NCBI RefSeq assembly: GCF_000225525.1 | Contig: NZ_AGBF01000027.1 | Span: 1 to 60,291, forward strand | Length of the DNA: 60,291 nucleotides | Direction of reading: 5' to 3' | Source of the DNA: Streptomyces zinciresistens K42 | GTDB taxonomy: Bacteria; Actinomycetota; Actinomycetes; Streptomycetales; Streptomycetaceae | Shown here: in pieces, positions 46,183 through 56,092 of the stretch | How the letters are laid out: each line of letters begins with the position of its first letter | How positions within the stretch are numbered: the stretch's first letter is position 1 | The notes under the pieces: model-generated | Told to the model about the DNA's origin: nothing | The model's database searches: none | What the model saw: the letters and a program-made list of their open reading frames with translations, nothing else | Translations under genes and position numbers: made by a program

Positions 46183-46226
46183 GGGGGCGTTGCGGGCCTC
46201 CACGAGCGGCTCGCAGCGCCCCCTTT
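46183..46226 (+). terminator. protease terminator
   Basis: GGGGGCG-t-TGCG and CGCA-g-CGCCCCC arms with a 17-base loop, ending in TTT. Confidence 0.65.
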
Positions 46227-46244
46227 CCACGCCCGCGTCCCCGG

Positions 46245-46336
46245 CCGCCGCCCGGCCGCCACCCGTCCGCGACCCCGGCCGCCGCCCGTCCGCCGCCCGT
46301 CCGCGACCCCGGTCGCCGCCCGTCCGCCGCGGCTCA
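46245..46336. repeat. GC-rich direct repeats
   Basis: CCGCCGCCCGTCCGC-type units, some linked by GACCCCGG, are repeated about five times between the protease and the winged-helix gene. Confidence 0.65.
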
Positions 46337-47437
46337 CCCGGGGAGGAGGGTCCCGAAGCGGACGCCGCGGGAGCCGTCCGGGTGCAGCACCCCCATCACC
46401 CGCTCCGCCTCCTCGGCCACCTCCGCGCGCCGAGCCCGGGTCAGTTCGGTGAACGGCTCGACGACCAGGGCGTCGTCGACGACCCGCCACACCCCCGCGA
46501 GGAAGCCGTCGACGAGGAGCGGGCAGTAGAAGGTGTTCACCTGCCACGTCCGGCCGTGGCGGGCGGGCGGGACGACCCGGCTGCGGTCGGCGTGGGAGAG
46601 CAGCAGGTTGTCGAACTCCGGCAGCAGCCGGGGCGGGGCCGGGGTGTCCGGGTCGGGGCGGGGCGCGTCGGGGAGGTCGAAGAGTTCGACGCCCTTCTCG
46701 TCGCGGAAGGTGAGCAGCCGGGGCCGCAGCCGTTCGAAGACGGGCCGCATCCGGGTCAGTCCGGCCCAGGTCTGCAGGTCCTTCACCGACGCCGGCCCGA
46801 AGGCGGCCAGATAGCGCAGGACCACGTCGTCCGCGGGAGTGCCGGGGTTCTCCGGGCGGTCCAGCCAGTGTTCGACGGTCGTCAGGGCGACCTGTCCGCT
46901 CAGACCCCACTGCCCGCGCGGGGTGACCTGGACCAGGGGCAGCCGGCAGCGGGCGGCGACGGCCAGGGACTGCGGGTCGGCGTCCGGCCATTCGGCGCCC
47001 AGGGCCTCACGCAACTGCCTCATGGTGCGCGGCCCGGCCTCGACGAGCGCGCGGGCGAGGTCGGCGAGCCGGTCGAGGTCGACGCCGACGAGTCCCTTGC
47101 GGAAGTGGGTGATCTCGCGCTCCCGGGCGGGCTGCACCAGCGGGCGCAGGGAGAGGCCGTCCTCGGCCGAGTGGAGATGGATCGTGGAGCGCAGCGTGAC
47201 CATCCGCACGACCGCCCGCTCCCCGAGGAGCCGGGACAGCTCCTCGGGGGCGAACCCCTCCAGCCGGGCGGCGAGCGCGTAGTACGGCGGCTTGACCTCC
47301 TGGGCCTGGAGCCCGACCAGGTGCTCCACGGCCGCGAGGGCGGTCATCGGGGCCCGGCTCAGCAGCAGCTGCCGGGCCAGGGTGGCCCGGCTGAGGGCAC
47401 GGGTGCCGAGCACGGGCTGGGGTTCGGTCCGGTTCAT
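46334..47437 (-). CDS. winged-helix DNA-binding protein (HTH_42/AlkX-like)
   Basis: A 367-residue protein of the HTH_42 (YcaQ/AlkX-like) family. LSRATLARQLLLSRAPMTAL near residue 15, the conserved HLVGLQAQEVKPPYYALAAR near 39, VVRMVTLRSTIHL near 77, and LLPEFDNLLLSHADRSRVV with LVDGFLAGVWR near the end. Some relatives resolve DNA interstrand crosslinks or glycosylate alkylated bases; the present branch is usually annotated only as winged helix. ATG 47437. A separate gene on this strand, 200 bp after the peptide at 47638. Confidence 0.88.
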   Translation of the reverse strand: MNRTEPQPVLGTRALSRATLARQLLLSRAPMTALAAVEHLVGLQAQEVKPPYYALAARLEGFAPEELSRLLGERAVVRMVTLRSTIHLHSAEDGLSLRPLVQPAREREITHFRKGLVGVDLDRLADLARALVEAGPRTMRQLREALGAEWPDADPQSLAVAARCRLPLVQVTPRGQWGLSGQVALTTVEHWLDRPENPGTPADDVVLRYLAAFGPASVKDLQTWAGLTRMRPVFERLRPRLLTFRDEKGVELFDLPDAPRPDPDTPAPPRLLPEFDNLLLSHADRSRVVPPARHGRTWQVNTFYCPLLVDGFLAGVWRVVDDALVVEPFTELTRARRAEVAEEAERVMGVLHPDGSRGVRFGTLLPG

Positions 47438-47637
47438 CGTGTCAGCCGCCTGCCTTCGTCCCCGCCCCGCCGCCGTCTTCGGCGGGGCCGCCGGGTCCTG
47501 CTCCGCACGCTACTGAGGATGGAGGACACCGGCTGTCCGCGATTCCCGGGCTCGGGGGCGTTCTCCTCGCCACTCGTCCCTCCCGGTCCGGGAGCGTACA
47601 AGGTGGTCGCGGACTCCCCCGGGCCCCCTCACCAAGG

Positions 47638-47757
47638 TCACGTGGCGCGGTGAGTGCTGACCGTCCCGAGCGCGGCGTGAGCACGGTCAGGGGCCGGCAC
47701 GGCCGCTTTCGCCTGCGGGGCGGCGGGGTTGCCCGCGGCACCGGCCTCACGAGACAT
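47638..47757 (-). CDS. 39-aa small protein after the MerR gene
   Basis: A 39-codon frame beginning MSREAGAAGNPAAPQAKAAV and ending VSTHRAT. GGGGAG lies seven bases before the ATG. The start is only 13 bases after the MerR gene stop, so it would be its cotranscribed partner. Composition is Ala/Pro-rich, and there is no Cys. The good Shine-Dalgarno and spacing are the main support. Confidence 0.5.
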   Translation of the reverse strand: MSREAGAAGNPAAPQAKAAVPAPDRAHAALGTVSTHRAT

Positions 47758-47770
47758 AGGTGAACTCCCC

Positions 47771-48688
47771 TTACTCCTGAGCCGTGTCCCCGGTGGCGGG
47801 CGGGTCGTGTGCGAAGAGTTCCCCGGCCAGTTCCAGGCAGCGCAGGCGGGCCGGGGAGAAGTCGTAGGGCATCATGCCGACGGCTTCGAACGCGCTCATG
47901 GAGCCGGCCTCGCGCCTGCCGGGGCCGGCGTCGCCGTCATCGGCTCCGGGAGGGTGCGCGGTGTCCCAGGCGTCGAAGAGGGCATCGTCGTCCTTGCCCA
48001 GGCCGGACTCCTCGATGACGTCATGCAGAGCGAATTCGAAAGCGTGCCGCAAGGCGGCCACTTGAGCCACCCGTGGATCATCGACGGCGACACTGTCGTC
48101 GAGTGCCTCCTCGGCGTCATCGACGCGGTCGGACTCCTCCCGCAGACGGGGATGCATCGCCAGGGCGACGAAACGGGTCGCCTGGACGGCCGCGCCGAGA
48201 GGTCCGAAGATCCGCTCGGTGACCAGCAGACCGTCCAGGTCCTTCTGGCGCAGGGAGCCCTCCGGCACGCGCTTGAGACGGTCGGTGACGAGGTCGGAGA
48301 GCAGGCCCATCCGGCTGCCTTCGCTCCGCATCCGCTGCACGGCGGTCCGCTGCCGCCGCAACTCCGCCTCCTGCCCGGCGAGACTCTCCTCCAGCCGCTC
48401 CAGGACGCCCGCGAGGGCTTCGCCGCCGTGGACACCGGAGACGGCCGAACCGGTGGCGAAGGCGTCACGGATGTCGTCCAGGGCGATCCCCGCGTCGGCC
48501 GTCCTGCGAATCCACAGCAGACGGATCATGTCCTCGTACCCGTAGCGGCGCCGGCCGTCACCGCCCCGCTCGGGCTCGGGGAGCAGGCCGATCTCGTGGT
48601 AGTGGCGAATCGCGCGCGGCGTGACGCCGACGAAGGCCGCCGCGTCACCGATCTTGACCTGGCGGGGTGGCACGAACGAGGAGCGCAT
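47771..48688 (-). CDS. MerR-family transcriptional regulator
   Basis: A 305-residue protein with a MerR winged helix at about residues 11-80: KIGDAAAFVGVTPRAIRHYH, then EIGLLPEPERGGDGRRRYGY and MIRLLWIRRTADAGI. A coiled dimerisation helix follows (VLERLEESLAGQEAELRRQR), then a helical 150-residue C-terminal domain without a recognised ligand fold. ATG 48688 follows AGGAAGGG. Divergent from the STAND NTPase at 48996; the intergenic GGAACGTACGTCC (48716-48728) is a candidate operator. Confidence 0.9.
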   Translation of the reverse strand: MRSSFVPPRQVKIGDAAAFVGVTPRAIRHYHEIGLLPEPERGGDGRRRYGYEDMIRLLWIRRTADAGIALDDIRDAFATGSAVSGVHGGEALAGVLERLEESLAGQEAELRRQRTAVQRMRSEGSRMGLLSDLVTDRLKRVPEGSLRQKDLDGLLVTERIFGPLGAAVQATRFVALAMHPRLREESDRVDDAEEALDDSVAVDDPRVAQVAALRHAFEFALHDVIEESGLGKDDDALFDAWDTAHPPGADDGDAGPGRREAGSMSAFEAVGMMPYDFSPARLRCLELAGELFAHDPPATGDTAQE

Positions 48689-48995
48689 GAGCAGGGACCC
48701 TTCCTCAGGGCGTCGGAACGTACGTCCACCCGACCACATGCCGCTACGGAAGGTGCAACCCCGCACGCACCCGCCCCGCCCCGTGCCACGGGAGGCGCCC
48801 TTGCTCCGCGATGACCGCGGGACCGCCCGCGCCCGCGGCGGCATCCGCGTGAGGGACAGTCAGTCGTACGCAGTGTGGGTGCGCTGCACCGGAGCGGCCC
48901 CATGGGCGACGGGCGTCCAGTACGGTGGCCTTCGACCGATCGGGAACGCCCGGCCGTGCTGCGGCGGGCGGGTGCGAGGGCGAGGGCGGGTACCC
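48689..48995. promoter_or_regulatory. divergent promoter region of MerR and STAND genes
   Basis: 307 bp without a gene. Contains the near-palindrome GGAACGTACGTCC at 48716-48728. The region is shared by the MerR-type regulator and the STAND NTPase, so cross-regulation is possible. Confidence 0.45.
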
Positions 48996-51176
48996 ATGGG
49001 CGTGGCGGACGGTCCGGAAGCCTCCTCGCAGCCGACCGTGCGGAACAGCATCGCGGGCGGCACCGTTCACGGGCCGACGGTCATGGCGGGCGCCGTCCAT
49101 GGCGGAGTCGCGTTCAACTACCACGTCACCAACGCGCCCGTGCTGCGTGGCGGCAAGCCGGACCAGGTGCCGAGGCCGCCGCGCAGATACGTCAACCACG
49201 AAAGCGTCCTGACCCGGATCGACGCCCTGTTCCGGACGAGAGCGGCCGACGGCGCGGACGACTGCCCCATCGGCGTGCTCAGCGGGCTGCCCGGGATCGG
49301 CAAGTCCGCGACGGCCTCCCAGGTGGCGCACCGAAGCCGCGAGCACTTCCCCGACGGGCAGTTGTTCGTGGACTTCGCGGCCGTGCGCAACGGAGCCGAG
49401 GCCGGCGTGTCGGAGGCCCTGGCCATGCTCCTTCGCGCACTCGGGGAGGAGGACGCGGCCATTCCCCGGCTGCCCGCCGAACGCGCGACCCGCTATCGCA
49501 CCCTGTCCGCGGACAAGCGGCTGCTGGTGGTGCTGGACGACGTCAGCAGGGCCGCACAGGTCACGGCGCTCGTACCGCACGGGCCCGGCAGCGCCGTGCT
49601 CGCGACCAGTACGACGCGGCTGAGTGAACTCGTACTGGACGGAGCCGAGTTGATGCACCTGGACGCTCTGGACGGTGACAGTTCCGTGCAGTTGCTCGTC
49701 GCGCTCTGCGGTGCGGAGCGGATCGCGGGCGATGCCGCAGCCGCCGCCGAACTGGCGCGACTGTGCGAGGGCATGCCCATCGCGCTGCGGGTCATGGCCA
49801 CGCGGCTCATGACCCACCGGGGCCTGACAGTGAGGGAGTTGGCCGAGGAACTCGCCGAGGAGCAACGCAGACCGAGCCGTGTTGCCGGGGCCGCCGGTCC
49901 CGAGGAACGCGGCGTCATGGCAGCTTTCGACCTCGTCCACCGGGAGCTTCCCGCACCGGCTGCCCACCTCTACCGCGTTCTGGGCTGCCTCCCCGTCCGC
50001 GTCTTCGACACGGGGTTGGCGGCGCTCGCCGCGCAGAGCGACGTGCGGGACGCCCGGGTGCAACTGGACGTGCTGCACGAAGCCAGCGTGCTCACCGCGA
50101 CGGACGACGGCCGGCACCGGTTCCACAGCGTCGTCGCCCGGCACGCGCGGGCGGCGGCCGACGCGGGCGAACCCGTGGGTTTCGAAAGGCTCGTCGTGCG
50201 GCGCGCGGTGGGCCACTACCTCGCGCTGGCCCTGCTGGCCGACCTGTCGATCCGCGAGGACCGCTTGCGGATTCTGAGCCCGGACGACGTCCTCGCCGAC
50301 CCGAGTGGCGAGCGGGCCGCGAACCCCTTCGCCCGCAGCGAGGACCCCGGAGCGGAAGCCCTCAGCTGGCTGGTGGCGGAGCGTCCCAACCTCATGGCGG
50401 TCGTGCGGTCGGCAGCGCACTTCGGTCTGCACCGGCAGGTCTGGCAGCTCGCGGAGGTGCTGACCGTGCTCTTCCTGCACCACCGCCATGTCACCGACTG
50501 GCGCGAGTGCCTCGAACTCGGCATCGAGGCCGCGGCTCAGGACCGGCATCCGGCCGCCGAGGCCCGGCTGCGCAGCCTGCTCTCCCGCCCGCTGCTCGAC
50601 TTCGGCCGCGACGAGGCCGCCCACACCGAGCTGGTGGCCGCCGAACGGCTCGCCGTGGAGTCGGGCCACCGCGTCCTCCAGGCTTCGGTCCAGGAATTCC
50701 TCGGGCGCTACTGGAGCCGGCGCGATCCGGTGCTGGCTGTTGACGCGTACCGGCAGTCGCTGTCGCTCAACATCGAGGCCGGGGAGGTGCGCGGCGAGGT
50801 GCTCGCCGCATACTTCCTCGGCTGCGCGTTGAGCGCGGCCGGCGACCACCGGTCCGCGCTGGACGCGGTCAGTGAGGCCCGGAGCAGGCTGCTCCACCTC
50901 GGCGACCGGCGGATGGCCGCGCGGGCACTGGCGGATGTGGGCCGTATCCGTGGCCGTCTGGGCCAACGGGTCGAGGCCCGGGACGCCTTGGCCGAGGCCG
51001 CCGCCGAGCTGGCCCGGCAGGAGGCGCTGGAGTACCGGGCGCAGGCCCTGGTGGATCTGGCGGACCTCCAGGATCGGCAGGAGGAGGCGCTGAGCCACCT
51101 GCGGGCCGCGCTCACTCTCTTCGAGAAGCTCGGGAGCCCCCGCGCCGCCGAGGTCAGGGCCCGGCTGGCCGGCTGA
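48996..51176 (+). CDS. STAND (NB-ARC) NTPase with TPR-like repeats
   Basis: 726 residues. The N-terminus carries a Gly-rich motif TVRNSIAGGTVHGPTVMAGA (residues 14-33) of the type found beside actinobacterial conflict NTPases. The NB-ARC domain has Walker A GLPGIGKSA at 97-105, Walker B RLLVVLDDVSRAAQ near 195, and the GxP motif CEGMPIALRVMA near 255. Winged-helix and TPR-like helical repeats fill the rest (from about residue 400). There is no DNA-binding HTH, so it is not a SARP-type regulator. Expected to switch on nucleotide exchange after ligand binding; effector unknown. ATG 48996 follows GAGGG. Confidence 0.88.
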   Translation: MGVADGPEASSQPTVRNSIAGGTVHGPTVMAGAVHGGVAFNYHVTNAPVLRGGKPDQVPRPPRRYVNHESVLTRIDALFRTRAADGADDCPIGVLSGLPGIGKSATASQVAHRSREHFPDGQLFVDFAAVRNGAEAGVSEALAMLLRALGEEDAAIPRLPAERATRYRTLSADKRLLVVLDDVSRAAQVTALVPHGPGSAVLATSTTRLSELVLDGAELMHLDALDGDSSVQLLVALCGAERIAGDAAAAAELARLCEGMPIALRVMATRLMTHRGLTVRELAEELAEEQRRPSRVAGAAGPEERGVMAAFDLVHRELPAPAAHLYRVLGCLPVRVFDTGLAALAAQSDVRDARVQLDVLHEASVLTATDDGRHRFHSVVARHARAAADAGEPVGFERLVVRRAVGHYLALALLADLSIREDRLRILSPDDVLADPSGERAANPFARSEDPGAEALSWLVAERPNLMAVVRSAAHFGLHRQVWQLAEVLTVLFLHHRHVTDWRECLELGIEAAAQDRHPAAEARLRSLLSRPLLDFGRDEAAHTELVAAERLAVESGHRVLQASVQEFLGRYWSRRDPVLAVDAYRQSLSLNIEAGEVRGEVLAAYFLGCALSAAGDHRSALDAVSEARSRLLHLGDRRMAARALADVGRIRGRLGQRVEARDALAEAAAELARQEALEYRAQALVDLADLQDRQEEALSHLRAALTLFEKLGSPRAAEVRARLAG

Positions 51177-51185
51177 GTGACGCGT

Positions 51186-52907
51186 TCAGGCCCGCCCGAC
51201 CGGCGGACCTGCGCGGCCGGGCGTCGAGCGGAGGGTCAGCTCCTGCCGTCGCGGGCCGAGGCGCACCACCACCGTGGCGGCGTCCAGCTCTGTCCCGTGC
51301 CGCAGGAGCCCGTACACGGCGGCCGCCGCGATCGCCGGGTCCGGACGGCTGCCGTCCGAGGGCCGGGCCGTCACGGTGCGGCGGTCCCGCAGGCGGATCA
51401 GGCAGGCGTCGTCGACGGCCGCCGCCGTGAGGCGGGCGCCCGGGAAGTCGGCGAGGGTGCGGCGCAGCAGCTCGGCCGCGTCGTCCGAGGCGGCGTGCGG
51501 CGCGGTGTGCAGCAGGACCGACGCCCCCTCGCTCAGACGGGTGTCCGGCTCGTCCACGTCGCAGGCGAGGTGCCAGTACCTTCCGTCGCCTTCCTGTCCC
51601 TCCCGGGCCACCGGGGCGGGGAGCCGCCGGACGTCCACGGACACTCGCCCGTCCGGGGCTGTCCGGACGGCGGTCTCCACCAGGGTGGAGGTCAGGCGCT
51701 CCTCGACCGCGGCGGCGGGGGCGAAAGCCCGAGCGCCGCGCGGTCGGGACGACTCCTTCGGCGGGGCCAGGTCGAGCAGTTCGTAGACGAGCCGGCGCAG
51801 TCGCGGCAGGGCAGCGCCGGGTTCGGCGAAGGCCCCTTCGGCGATCGCCGAGAACCGCCCCGGCCGGTGTTCCTCCTGCGCCGCCCGGAGTTGGGGGTCC
51901 AGTGGCGCATCCGCGTCGAGCCACCCGGCCGTGGAGCGAAGCGCGTACCCGGCCGTGCCGGGGACCGCCTCCGAACCGAACGCGGCGAGCAGCACCGGCC
52001 TGTCGAGCGCCGCGGCGTACAGCGTCACCGAGCCGTTGTCCCCGATCACCACGTCGGCCGCCAGCAGGGTCTGCTGCCAGCCGTCCGTCGGATCGACCAG
52101 CAGCAGGCCGGCTTCCCTCGCCGACCGCTGCATCGTGCGTACCTGCCAGGCGCCGTGACCGGACCACACGTTGGGGTGCATGACCAGCGCCACCCGGGCC
52201 TCGTCGACCGGGAGCTGTGACAGCAGTCTGGTGGGCAGGTCCGGGATGCGGCCGATCAGCGACTCGCCGCCCCAGGTGGAGGTGACCATGACGAGGCGTT
52301 GTTCCGCCCGTACCCCGAGGGCGGAGCGGTAGCGCTGCCTCCAGCGCACGCTGGCCCGCAGCCGGTCGAAGCACGGGTCGCCGACGAGCACGGTTCGGCC
52401 GGCCGTCTCCGGGCGTGCGCAGGCCAGTTGGCGCTCCTGGTCGGGGTGCGACACGGCGAGCCACGCCCGCCGGTCCTTCAGCAACCCGTCGGACACCAGT
52501 CCTGACAGCCGGGTGCCGGACGTGGCGGAATCCGGCACGAGCTTCTGGAACCCCACTCCGTGGGGCAGGACGAGTACCGGGTACGAACCCTCGGGTACGC
52601 CGATGTTCTCACTGGCCGAGATCAGCAGGTCGGGGGTGATCTCGCCCAGGCGGCCCCAGGGGATCGTCCGGCAGCGCAGCGAGCGCAGCAGGTCCAGGAC
52701 GCCGTCGTTGAAGGCCGAGGAGGGGTCGTAGGCGAAGACAACGGCGACCCGAGCGTCGTCGTGGACGATTTCCGGCACCACGTCGAGCAGCCGCACCAGG
52801 GACGTGACGGTGCGCGCCGCCACCACGATGGTGCGCCCGGCGCAGAACGTGCGCCACCGGGGTGCGTCCGGACCGACCGGAACGAGGATGCGCCTGTCGG
52901 GCTCCAC
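51186..52907 (-). CDS. GT-B-like (CDP-glycerol glycerophosphotransferase-like) protein
   Basis: 573 residues, without a signal peptide. Order of motifs: VLPHGVGFQKL (about 114-123), GDPCFDR (176-182), VTSTW (208-212), MHPNVWSGHG (243-252), AADVVIGDNGSVTLYAAALD (284-303). These take the places of the GYPRND, APTW, HPN and DYSS motifs of TagF-type glycerophosphotransferases, so a GT-B fold is inferred; the donor is not. A C-terminal domain of about 170 residues is unknown. GTG 52907 follows CGGAGG; the frame extends to a TTG at 52928. It is homologous over its length to the split gene at 54360, and convergent with the STAND gene. Confidence 0.65.
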   Translation of the reverse strand: MEPDRRILVPVGPDAPRWRTFCAGRTIVVAARTVTSLVRLLDVVPEIVHDDARVAVVFAYDPSSAFNDGVLDLLRSLRCRTIPWGRLGEITPDLLISASENIGVPEGSYPVLVLPHGVGFQKLVPDSATSGTRLSGLVSDGLLKDRRAWLAVSHPDQERQLACARPETAGRTVLVGDPCFDRLRASVRWRQRYRSALGVRAEQRLVMVTSTWGGESLIGRIPDLPTRLLSQLPVDEARVALVMHPNVWSGHGAWQVRTMQRSAREAGLLLVDPTDGWQQTLLAADVVIGDNGSVTLYAAALDRPVLLAAFGSEAVPGTAGYALRSTAGWLDADAPLDPQLRAAQEEHRPGRFSAIAEGAFAEPGAALPRLRRLVYELLDLAPPKESSRPRGARAFAPAAAVEERLTSTLVETAVRTAPDGRVSVDVRRLPAPVAREGQEGDGRYWHLACDVDEPDTRLSEGASVLLHTAPHAASDDAAELLRRTLADFPGARLTAAAVDDACLIRLRDRRTVTARPSDGSRPDPAIAAAAVYGLLRHGTELDAATVVVRLGPRRQELTLRSTPGRAGPPVGRA

Positions 52908-53072
52908 GGGGCACCTCCGCACGACCAAGTGGACGGCGACAGTCTGTCAGAGAGGCACGGTGCGCGGTTCACGCCGATTTTCCGTCCTCTGCCACCGCGC
53001 TCGACCGTGAGATCTGGCACCACGCTACCCCGGGTCGGAGCGCCGCGCGGGCCGTGGCCCGGCCCGGACCGG

Positions 53073-53480
53073 TCAGTTCGGGCGGTCGCCGCGGACGTGG
53101 AACGTGAGGTTCGAGAAGTCCCCGCCCTGGATCACCGTCTCCTGTGTTCCGCCGCTGATCTCGTTGTGCACCTGCGCCTGCGAGGCCGCCTCCTCGGCCG
53201 ACGGCCGCCACTCGGCCAGGCCCGTGCGGAACTCGGCGTCCAGCGCGGCGCGCATTCCCAGCGCGACGGCCAGGGCCTGCGCCCTGAGGGGGTCGGCGGG
53301 CGCCTGCGCGAGCAGTTCCAGTTCGGCCTCCCCCGAGCTGATCTCCACCTCTTCGGGGGCCGCGCTCCGCTGGAACGGGCGCCGCACCATGGTGGTGAGC
53401 GCTAGCCACGCCTGGCGTCCGACCTCTCCGCCCACGCCGCCCGCCAGGGCTGCCAGCACTGCCGCCGAGATCGGATCCAT
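53073..53480 (-). CDS. small protein with ISGGTQETVIQGG motif
   Basis: A 135-residue protein. The first 25 residues (MDPISAAVLAALAGGVGGEV) are hydrophobic and similar in pattern to the N-terminus of the STAND protein at 56093. Acidic helices follow. The C-terminus has VHNEISGGTQETVIQGGDFS, the same Gly-rich motif type as in the STAND protein at 48996 and the genes near 22 kb. It lies upstream of the GT-B-like gene on the same strand, with 165 bp between. Function unknown; a membrane-linked adaptor is possible. Confidence 0.75.
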   Translation of the reverse strand: MDPISAAVLAALAGGVGGEVGRQAWLALTTMVRRPFQRSAAPEEVEISSGEAELELLAQAPADPLRAQALAVALGMRAALDAEFRTGLAEWRPSAEEAASQAQVHNEISGGTQETVIQGGDFSNLTFHVRGDRPN

Positions 53481-54359
53481 GACTCTGCTCCCCGGGTCGT
53501 CGTATGACCACACTCTAGAAGCGGCAGGCGAGCCGGCGGGGGCGGTTCGACCGATCAGCAGCTCGGACGCGGACGGCGGGTGCGGACGCGGGCGCGGACG
53601 GCGGGTGCGGACGGGGACGCGGACGGCGGGTGCGGACGGGGACGCGGACGGCGGGTGCGGATCCCGCCACACGCGCCGCGGGGCCGACGGCTGCCTGCCC
53701 GGCCCTGCCGACCGGTGGCGACCGGGGACATCGGCCGCGCCCGGTGGCCCGGGAGTGCACCGCCTCCGACGCGCCGGGCACCGAAGCCGGTACCGCCTTC
53801 CGCGGCTGCCCCGGAGTCGGCCGCGAGCCGGGGAAGTACGCCTGTCCGCAGGTGAGGGCGGTCGCGTCGGCCGAGTACGGCGCTCATGCCGTCTCCGCGG
53901 CCGAGGCCGGACCAGCGGCGGTCCCCGCAGGCAGCGGCGGCCATCGGGCCCGGCATCGTCCGCGCCCGGGATCAGGAGGGGTTGCAGAGTGGTGTCCGGC
54001 CGGACGCAACGGTACGGGGTCGGCGAAGAGCCCCCCACCCCCACCGCCAGCGCTTGGAAACCTGGTACGCGACAGCGGCGGCCCGCCACGGATACCGGTC
54101 GGCTGTCGTACCCAGGACCGCGGCACGCTCGGCGGGGGAAGCGACGGACTGCCTTCCGGATCTGCGCGAGCCTGTCGCCAACGCCCGGACGACTGGGAAA
54201 CCGACCGGCTCGGCGGATGTCCCCACGCGTGGGGCGCGGGCCGGACGGCCCCGCCGAGGCGCCGCATCGCCACTCGCCACGGCACCCTGCGAGCGCTTGC
54301 ACCGGCTTGGTTAGGCTGCGCTCACGCACGGGGCGCCATGCGCGCCAGGAGGAGGCAGG
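53481..54359. other. 879-bp region with tandem repeats, no clear gene
   Basis: Contains a 25-bp tandem repeat (53571-53655), the palindrome CCCCACGCGTGGGG near 54220-54233, and the promoter of the split GT gene at its right end. Open frames occur in several phases, but none has protein-like composition. Confidence 0.5.
53571..53655. repeat. 25-bp tandem repeat, about 3.5 copies
   Basis: GGACGGCGGGTGCGGACG followed by seven variable bases starts at 53571, 53596, 53621 and 53646. The period of 25 is exact. It lies upstream of the small motif protein's start (53480), in the divergent region with the split gene. Confidence 0.85.
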
Positions 54360-54689
54360 GTGAGCGAGGGACGGACCGGATGGCTCCGCGTGCCGGTGGG
54401 GCGCGGATCGACCGGATGGGCGACTCGCGGGCACTGCCGGAAAGTGCTGCTGATCGTCCACAACGTGACCTCGGCCACCCGCTTGCTGGACGTGCTGCCG
54501 CTGTTCCGTGACGACCTGCGTGTGCAACTCCTCGCGACCTGCACCGGCTCCTCGCCGTTCCAGTCGGGAGTGAACGACTTGCTGACGCGCGTGGGGGTGC
54601 CGGTACTGCCCTGGGACCAGGCATTGCGCACTCCGGTCGATCTGGCGCTGGCCGCCAGTTTCGGCGGCGAAATGCAGGACATCCAGGGC

Positions 54690-54737
54690 GAATTGACAAT
54701 AATTTCCCATGGAGTTGGCTACAATAAAATACTCCGC
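54690..54737 (+). other. low-GC patch before the repeat tract
   Basis: Codons for GELTIISHGVGYNKILRQ are largely A/T-ending here (ttg aca ata att, then aat aaa ata), which is exceptional in this genome. The patch also contains TTGACA and TACAAT elements 21 bases apart and the alternative ATG at 54709 that opens the downstream frame. Confidence 0.6.
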
Positions 54738-54801
54738 CAGCCGGGCAGCCGGGCAGCCGGGCAGCCGGGCAGCCGGGCAGCCGGGCAGCCGGGCAGCCGG
54801 G
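54738..54801. repeat. eight perfect copies of CAGCCGGG inside a coding sequence
   Basis: Eight identical 8-bp units without interruption. One unit shifts the frame by two bases; 24 bp would encode eight residues of a repeat rich in Gly, Pro, Ser, Arg, Ala and Gln. Located at the join of the two halves of the GT-B-like gene. Confidence 0.95.
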
Positions 54802-56092
54802 CCGGTTTTCGGGCTTTCCTCCGAGTGGCTGCTGGCAGCGGACGGCGTCCCTGTCGCGGACGTGCTGGTGCTCTCGCATCCCGAACAGATCGAGCGGTTG
54901 CGAAACGCCTGCCCGCAAGCAGGCCCGACAGCGGTGCTCGCGGGAGATCCCTGCTTCGACAGGATGCTGGCGGCGCGCCCGTACCGGGAGCGCTTCCGCA
55001 GGGCGTTGGGTGTGAGACGCGGGCAGCGGCTGGTGGTGCTCAACTCAACGTGGAACCCCGAGTCGTTGTTCGGGGACGGTGGCGGCGAGGACGTACTGCC
55101 CCTTCTCCTGCCGAAGTTGACCGCCGAACTCGCCGCGGACGAGCACCGGACAGCGGCAGTACTGCATCCCAACATCTGGCACGGCCACGGGCCCGGACAA
55201 ATCCGGTCGTGGCTGGACAGGGCGCAACGCGGCGGCCTGACGCTCGTCGATCCGCTGGAGGGGTGGCAGCAGGCACTGCTGGCGGCGGACGCCGTGCTGG
55301 GCGACTTCGGGTCGGTCTCGTACTATGCCGCGGCCCTCGGCATCCCCGTCCTGCTCGGAACCGCGGCACTCACCGGTCTGGCCGCCGATTCACCGGTGGC
55401 CGACTTCGTGCGGAAAGCACCGCGGCTGGACCCGCACGCGCCGCTGCGGCCCCAGTTGGACACTCTGCTGGCCGCGCACCAACCGATGCGCGGGCCCGCC
55501 GAGTTCACGACTTCCGCCCCGGGTGAGGCGGCCGCCCGGCTGCGCCGCGTCTTCTACGACGTCATGGGGATGCCCGAGCCCCCGGCCCCGGCACTGCTCG
55601 ACCCGCTGCCACTGCCCTCCTACGACCCACCGGTGCGCACGGCTCCGCTGCGGGTGCTGACGTCCGTGGTGGGTGCGACCGAGGTGTCGGTCACCCGCTA
55701 CGCCGATCCGCGCCACGAACCGCAGGACCCGGGCGAAGCGCACACGGCGGTGCACGAGGACACCCTGGACCCCGGTCACCTGGCCACCGCCGATGTCATC
55801 TTCAGACACGGCTCACCCGACGACCCCAGGCTGGGCCCGCCCGAGTACTGGACCGCCGAGGTGCTGGAACGCCACCCCGGCTGCGCACTCGCCGCGTACG
55901 TCACCACCGCAGGCCGCTGCGTGGTGCGGACGAGGGACGGAGCGCTCCTGCACCTCGACGCCGAGGCGCAGGGAGCCGACCCGGCCGTCTACGCCTCCGC
56001 GTTGCACGCCTGGCTCGCCCTCGGCAAGGACCCCGCGGACCTGGCGGGCGGACTGACCGTGCGGACCGGCCGGACCGCCCATCGGGTGTCGG

